NCBI RefSeq assembly: GCF_042847215.1
Contig: NZ_AP031500.1
Span: forward strand, 496,001-560,000
Source of the DNA: Gilvimarinus japonicus
GTDB lineage: Bacteria; Pseudomonadota; Gammaproteobacteria; Pseudomonadales; Cellvibrionaceae
Direction: 5' to 3'
DNA length: 64,000 nucleotides
Shown here piece by piece: positions 62,385 through 64,000 of this stretch. The notes beneath the pieces are model-generated. The model was not told where the DNA came from. It saw only the letters and a program-made list of their open reading frames with translations, and searched no databases. Both the position numbers and the translations under genes were made by a program. Position 1 is the stretch's first letter, and each line of letters starts with the position of its first letter.

Positions 62385-63992
62385 TTAAGGGTTTGGCGCC
62401 ACCAGAATATCTTTCTCTGGCCCCCAGCTGCCTTGCTCTCGGTTGTACACACCAAACGAGCCGTTATCGTCCCACACGGTAGCGGCGATACCATACTGAG
62501 TGGCAAAGTTAACGTGAGCGCGTAAATATTCTAACCGGTCGGCTTGGTTGCAAATGTTCTCAGGGTGTTCGTAATCTTCGTGGGCTGCGCCAAATTCATT
62601 AACGGTTACCGGCACCTCGTTGGTTTGTGCCCAGGTGCTGGCGGTTTGGTATACGCTTTCTAGCTCGTTTTTATCTGCCGTTGTGCCCCAGTCTCGGGTG
62701 CATTGGCCGGCAAACTCCCATGGGTCGTAGGAGTGAAAGTTGGCAATAAGCTTATTGTCGGCAGGCAGCTCAATATCGGCCAAAGTATCCACCGGGGTAT
62801 AGCCACTACCGGCAATCACAACCAGTCGGTCGGGGTTGTTGGCTCGGATAATATCCAGTATGCGCGGGTTTAAGTCATTGCTTTGTGCGGGCGTCATACC
62901 GTTTGGCTCGTTGAGGATCTCAAACACCAAGCGCGCCGACTTGTGCGCAAAACGCTCGGCAATCTGTGTCCAAATGGCGTCAAAGCGCTCGCGGTTGGCG
63001 GCGTTTTGGTAATCCTGCTTTAGCCAGATCTCGTGGTGGGCGTTTAACACAACGTAGTAGCCTTGGGCCAAGGCCCAGTCTACCACCTGCTCGGTACGGT
63101 CCATGCGCGATGTGTCTACCGCGTAAGGCTCGCTGGTGGCTGTGTGGTTGTCCCAGGTGGCGGGTATGCGCACGTGGTCAAAGCCTGCATCGGCAAACGC
63201 GATTAGGTAAGACTCTTGCGCCGCCGGTGCCCAGTCGCCTTCGTTGGGGTAGGCATCGAGCGTGTTGCCAAGGTTAATGCCAATGCCCATTTGCGCTACC
63301 GCCTCGTGGGGCGTGTACTGGGTCGGCTCATCGTAGTGCAACTCTAGGTAATCGAGCGCGGCGCCTGCTTGGGCAAAGTTTAGCGCTATGGTTTGTGGGC
63401 CGTCGGTCAAATACACCGCTGCTGTGCTTACATCTTGCCACTCGGGCGCTTCGCTCGCGGCCAGCTCGACCTCACTGTTGCTTATTGTTTGTCCGCCGGC
63501 CGCTAACGCCCAACGGCTACTGCTGTTGCTGGCACGTGCCCGGTAGGTCACGGTGTATAGCCCCGAGGTTTGCACATCGACCCGGTAATCTAGGGAGCTG
63601 CCGGTGTCGCTAATAGCAAGCCCGCCCGAAAGCGCATCGTCGGCCTCGGTGGTTTTGCTTTGCTCGCTGCAACTGCTGTAGTGCTCGGCCTCAAGCCGGG
63701 TAGTGGTTGTGCCGATGGTGGCCGCCACGTCTGGTGCGCACCCGCCGGCCTCAGAGCTGCTGGATGCAACACCGCTAGAAACTGAGCTACTACTAGCACT
63801 GGATGCGATGCTGCTCGACGCATCGCTAGAGGTTGAGCTGCTAGAGGCTACGCTGCTAGCGCTGGATGACGCTGTGGGGGGCTCTGACTTAGTGCCGCCG
63901 CTGCTGCCGCAAGCGGTTAACACGCTAATGCTGGCGATTAAACCGGTACGTAAAAACAGTTTCGACCACTTGGGTTCAAGCTGGGTTTGCAT
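62385..63992 (-). CDS. GH5 glycanase lipoprotein with CBM6
   Basis: 535 residues. Lipobox LTAC (Cys28), a long Ser-rich linker (about 42-80), a CBM6-like carbohydrate-binding domain (about 86-221, starting RLEAEHYSS and ending DYLELHYDEP) and a GH5 catalytic domain (about 228-520). Acid/base Glu362 lies in FEILNEPNG and nucleophile Glu466 in VTVNEFGAA; NLGNTLDAYPNEG and NAHHEIWLK are family landmarks. Probably a cell-surface-anchored endo-beta-glucanase. The poly-serine linker is a hallmark of Cellvibrio/Saccharophagus-type enzymes. The product specificity cannot be read from sequence. Confidence 0.92.
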   Translation of the reverse strand: MQTQLEPKWSKLFLRTGLIASISVLTACGSSGGTKSEPPTASSSASSVASSSSTSSDASSSIASSASSSSVSSGVASSSSEAGGCAPDVAATIGTTTTRLEAEHYSSCSEQSKTTEADDALSGGLAISDTGSSLDYRVDVQTSGLYTVTYRARASNSSSRWALAAGGQTISNSEVELAASEAPEWQDVSTAAVYLTDGPQTIALNFAQAGAALDYLELHYDEPTQYTPHEAVAQMGIGINLGNTLDAYPNEGDWAPAAQESYLIAFADAGFDHVRIPATWDNHTATSEPYAVDTSRMDRTEQVVDWALAQGYYVVLNAHHEIWLKQDYQNAANRERFDAIWTQIAERFAHKSARLVFEILNEPNGMTPAQSNDLNPRILDIIRANNPDRLVVIAGSGYTPVDTLADIELPADNKLIANFHSYDPWEFAGQCTRDWGTTADKNELESVYQTASTWAQTNEVPVTVNEFGAAHEDYEHPENICNQADRLEYLRAHVNFATQYGIAATVWDDNGSFGVYNREQGSWGPEKDILVAPNP

Positions 63993-64000
63993 AGTGAGAC

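Noticed and set aside
1..64000. tRNA or rRNA genes, CRISPR-cas or a prophage
   Set aside because: None recognised on either strand by eye; tRNA absence should be confirmed with a dedicated scan.

Overview
The window looks like chromosomal DNA of a marine, polysaccharide-degrading gammaproteobacterium, close to Cellvibrionaceae. The clues are poly-serine linkers behind lipoprotein signals (S41 protease, GH5-CBM6 glycanase), a CE2-like esterase, and gammaproteobacterial gene orders: ubiE-ubiJ-ubiB, hisI-hisE-tatABC, tamA-tamB, waaA next to tolC and thiamine genes, and nudF-yqiB-cpdA-yqiA-parE. The placement is inference; there is no rRNA in the window and I saw no tRNA.

Layout. 1-3.8 kb: two coupled ABC exporter subunits with complementary ATPase degeneration (the first runs off the window). 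4-14.3 kb: a bifunctional OlsF-like acyltransferase, divergent ytjB/serB, a 14-copy heptamer repeat, an S41 protease with a small lipoprotein, the ubiquinone operon ubiE-ubiJ-ubiB and an RDD protein. 14.4-24.7 kb: an exported TIM-barrel protein, tamA-tamB, a chemoreceptor-porin-phosphate-binding-like operon and a DUF2061 protein. 24.7-29 kb: a seven-gene operon from an FAD oxidoreductase through aldo/keto reductase and hisI-hisE to tatABC. 29-36.6 kb: a propeller-like membrane protein, CE2 esterase, CBS protein, waaA and tolC. 36.8-44.7 kb: a TPP riboswitch with thiD-thiC, then nudF-yqiB-cpdA-yqiA-parE.

44.7-56.6 kb is the accessory core: a sedentary chromosomal integron. It has a full-length intI on the minus strand, then 11 plus-strand cassettes separated by attC sites, nearly all encoding exported or membrane proteins of unknown function. 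Three insertion sequences of three families hit its control and recombination sites. An ISL3-family element lies exactly in the 8-bp spacer of a LexA box in front of intI. An IS3-family element sits where attI should meet the first attC. An IS1182-family element lies in an attC core. One cassette is present twice with its attC, about 94% identical at protein level.

56.6-64 kb returns to host-like sequence: a lipoprotein, a small helical protein, a YrhK protein, two tandem spondin-domain proteins followed by an OmpR-type two-component system, and a GH5-CBM6 lipoprotein glycanase.
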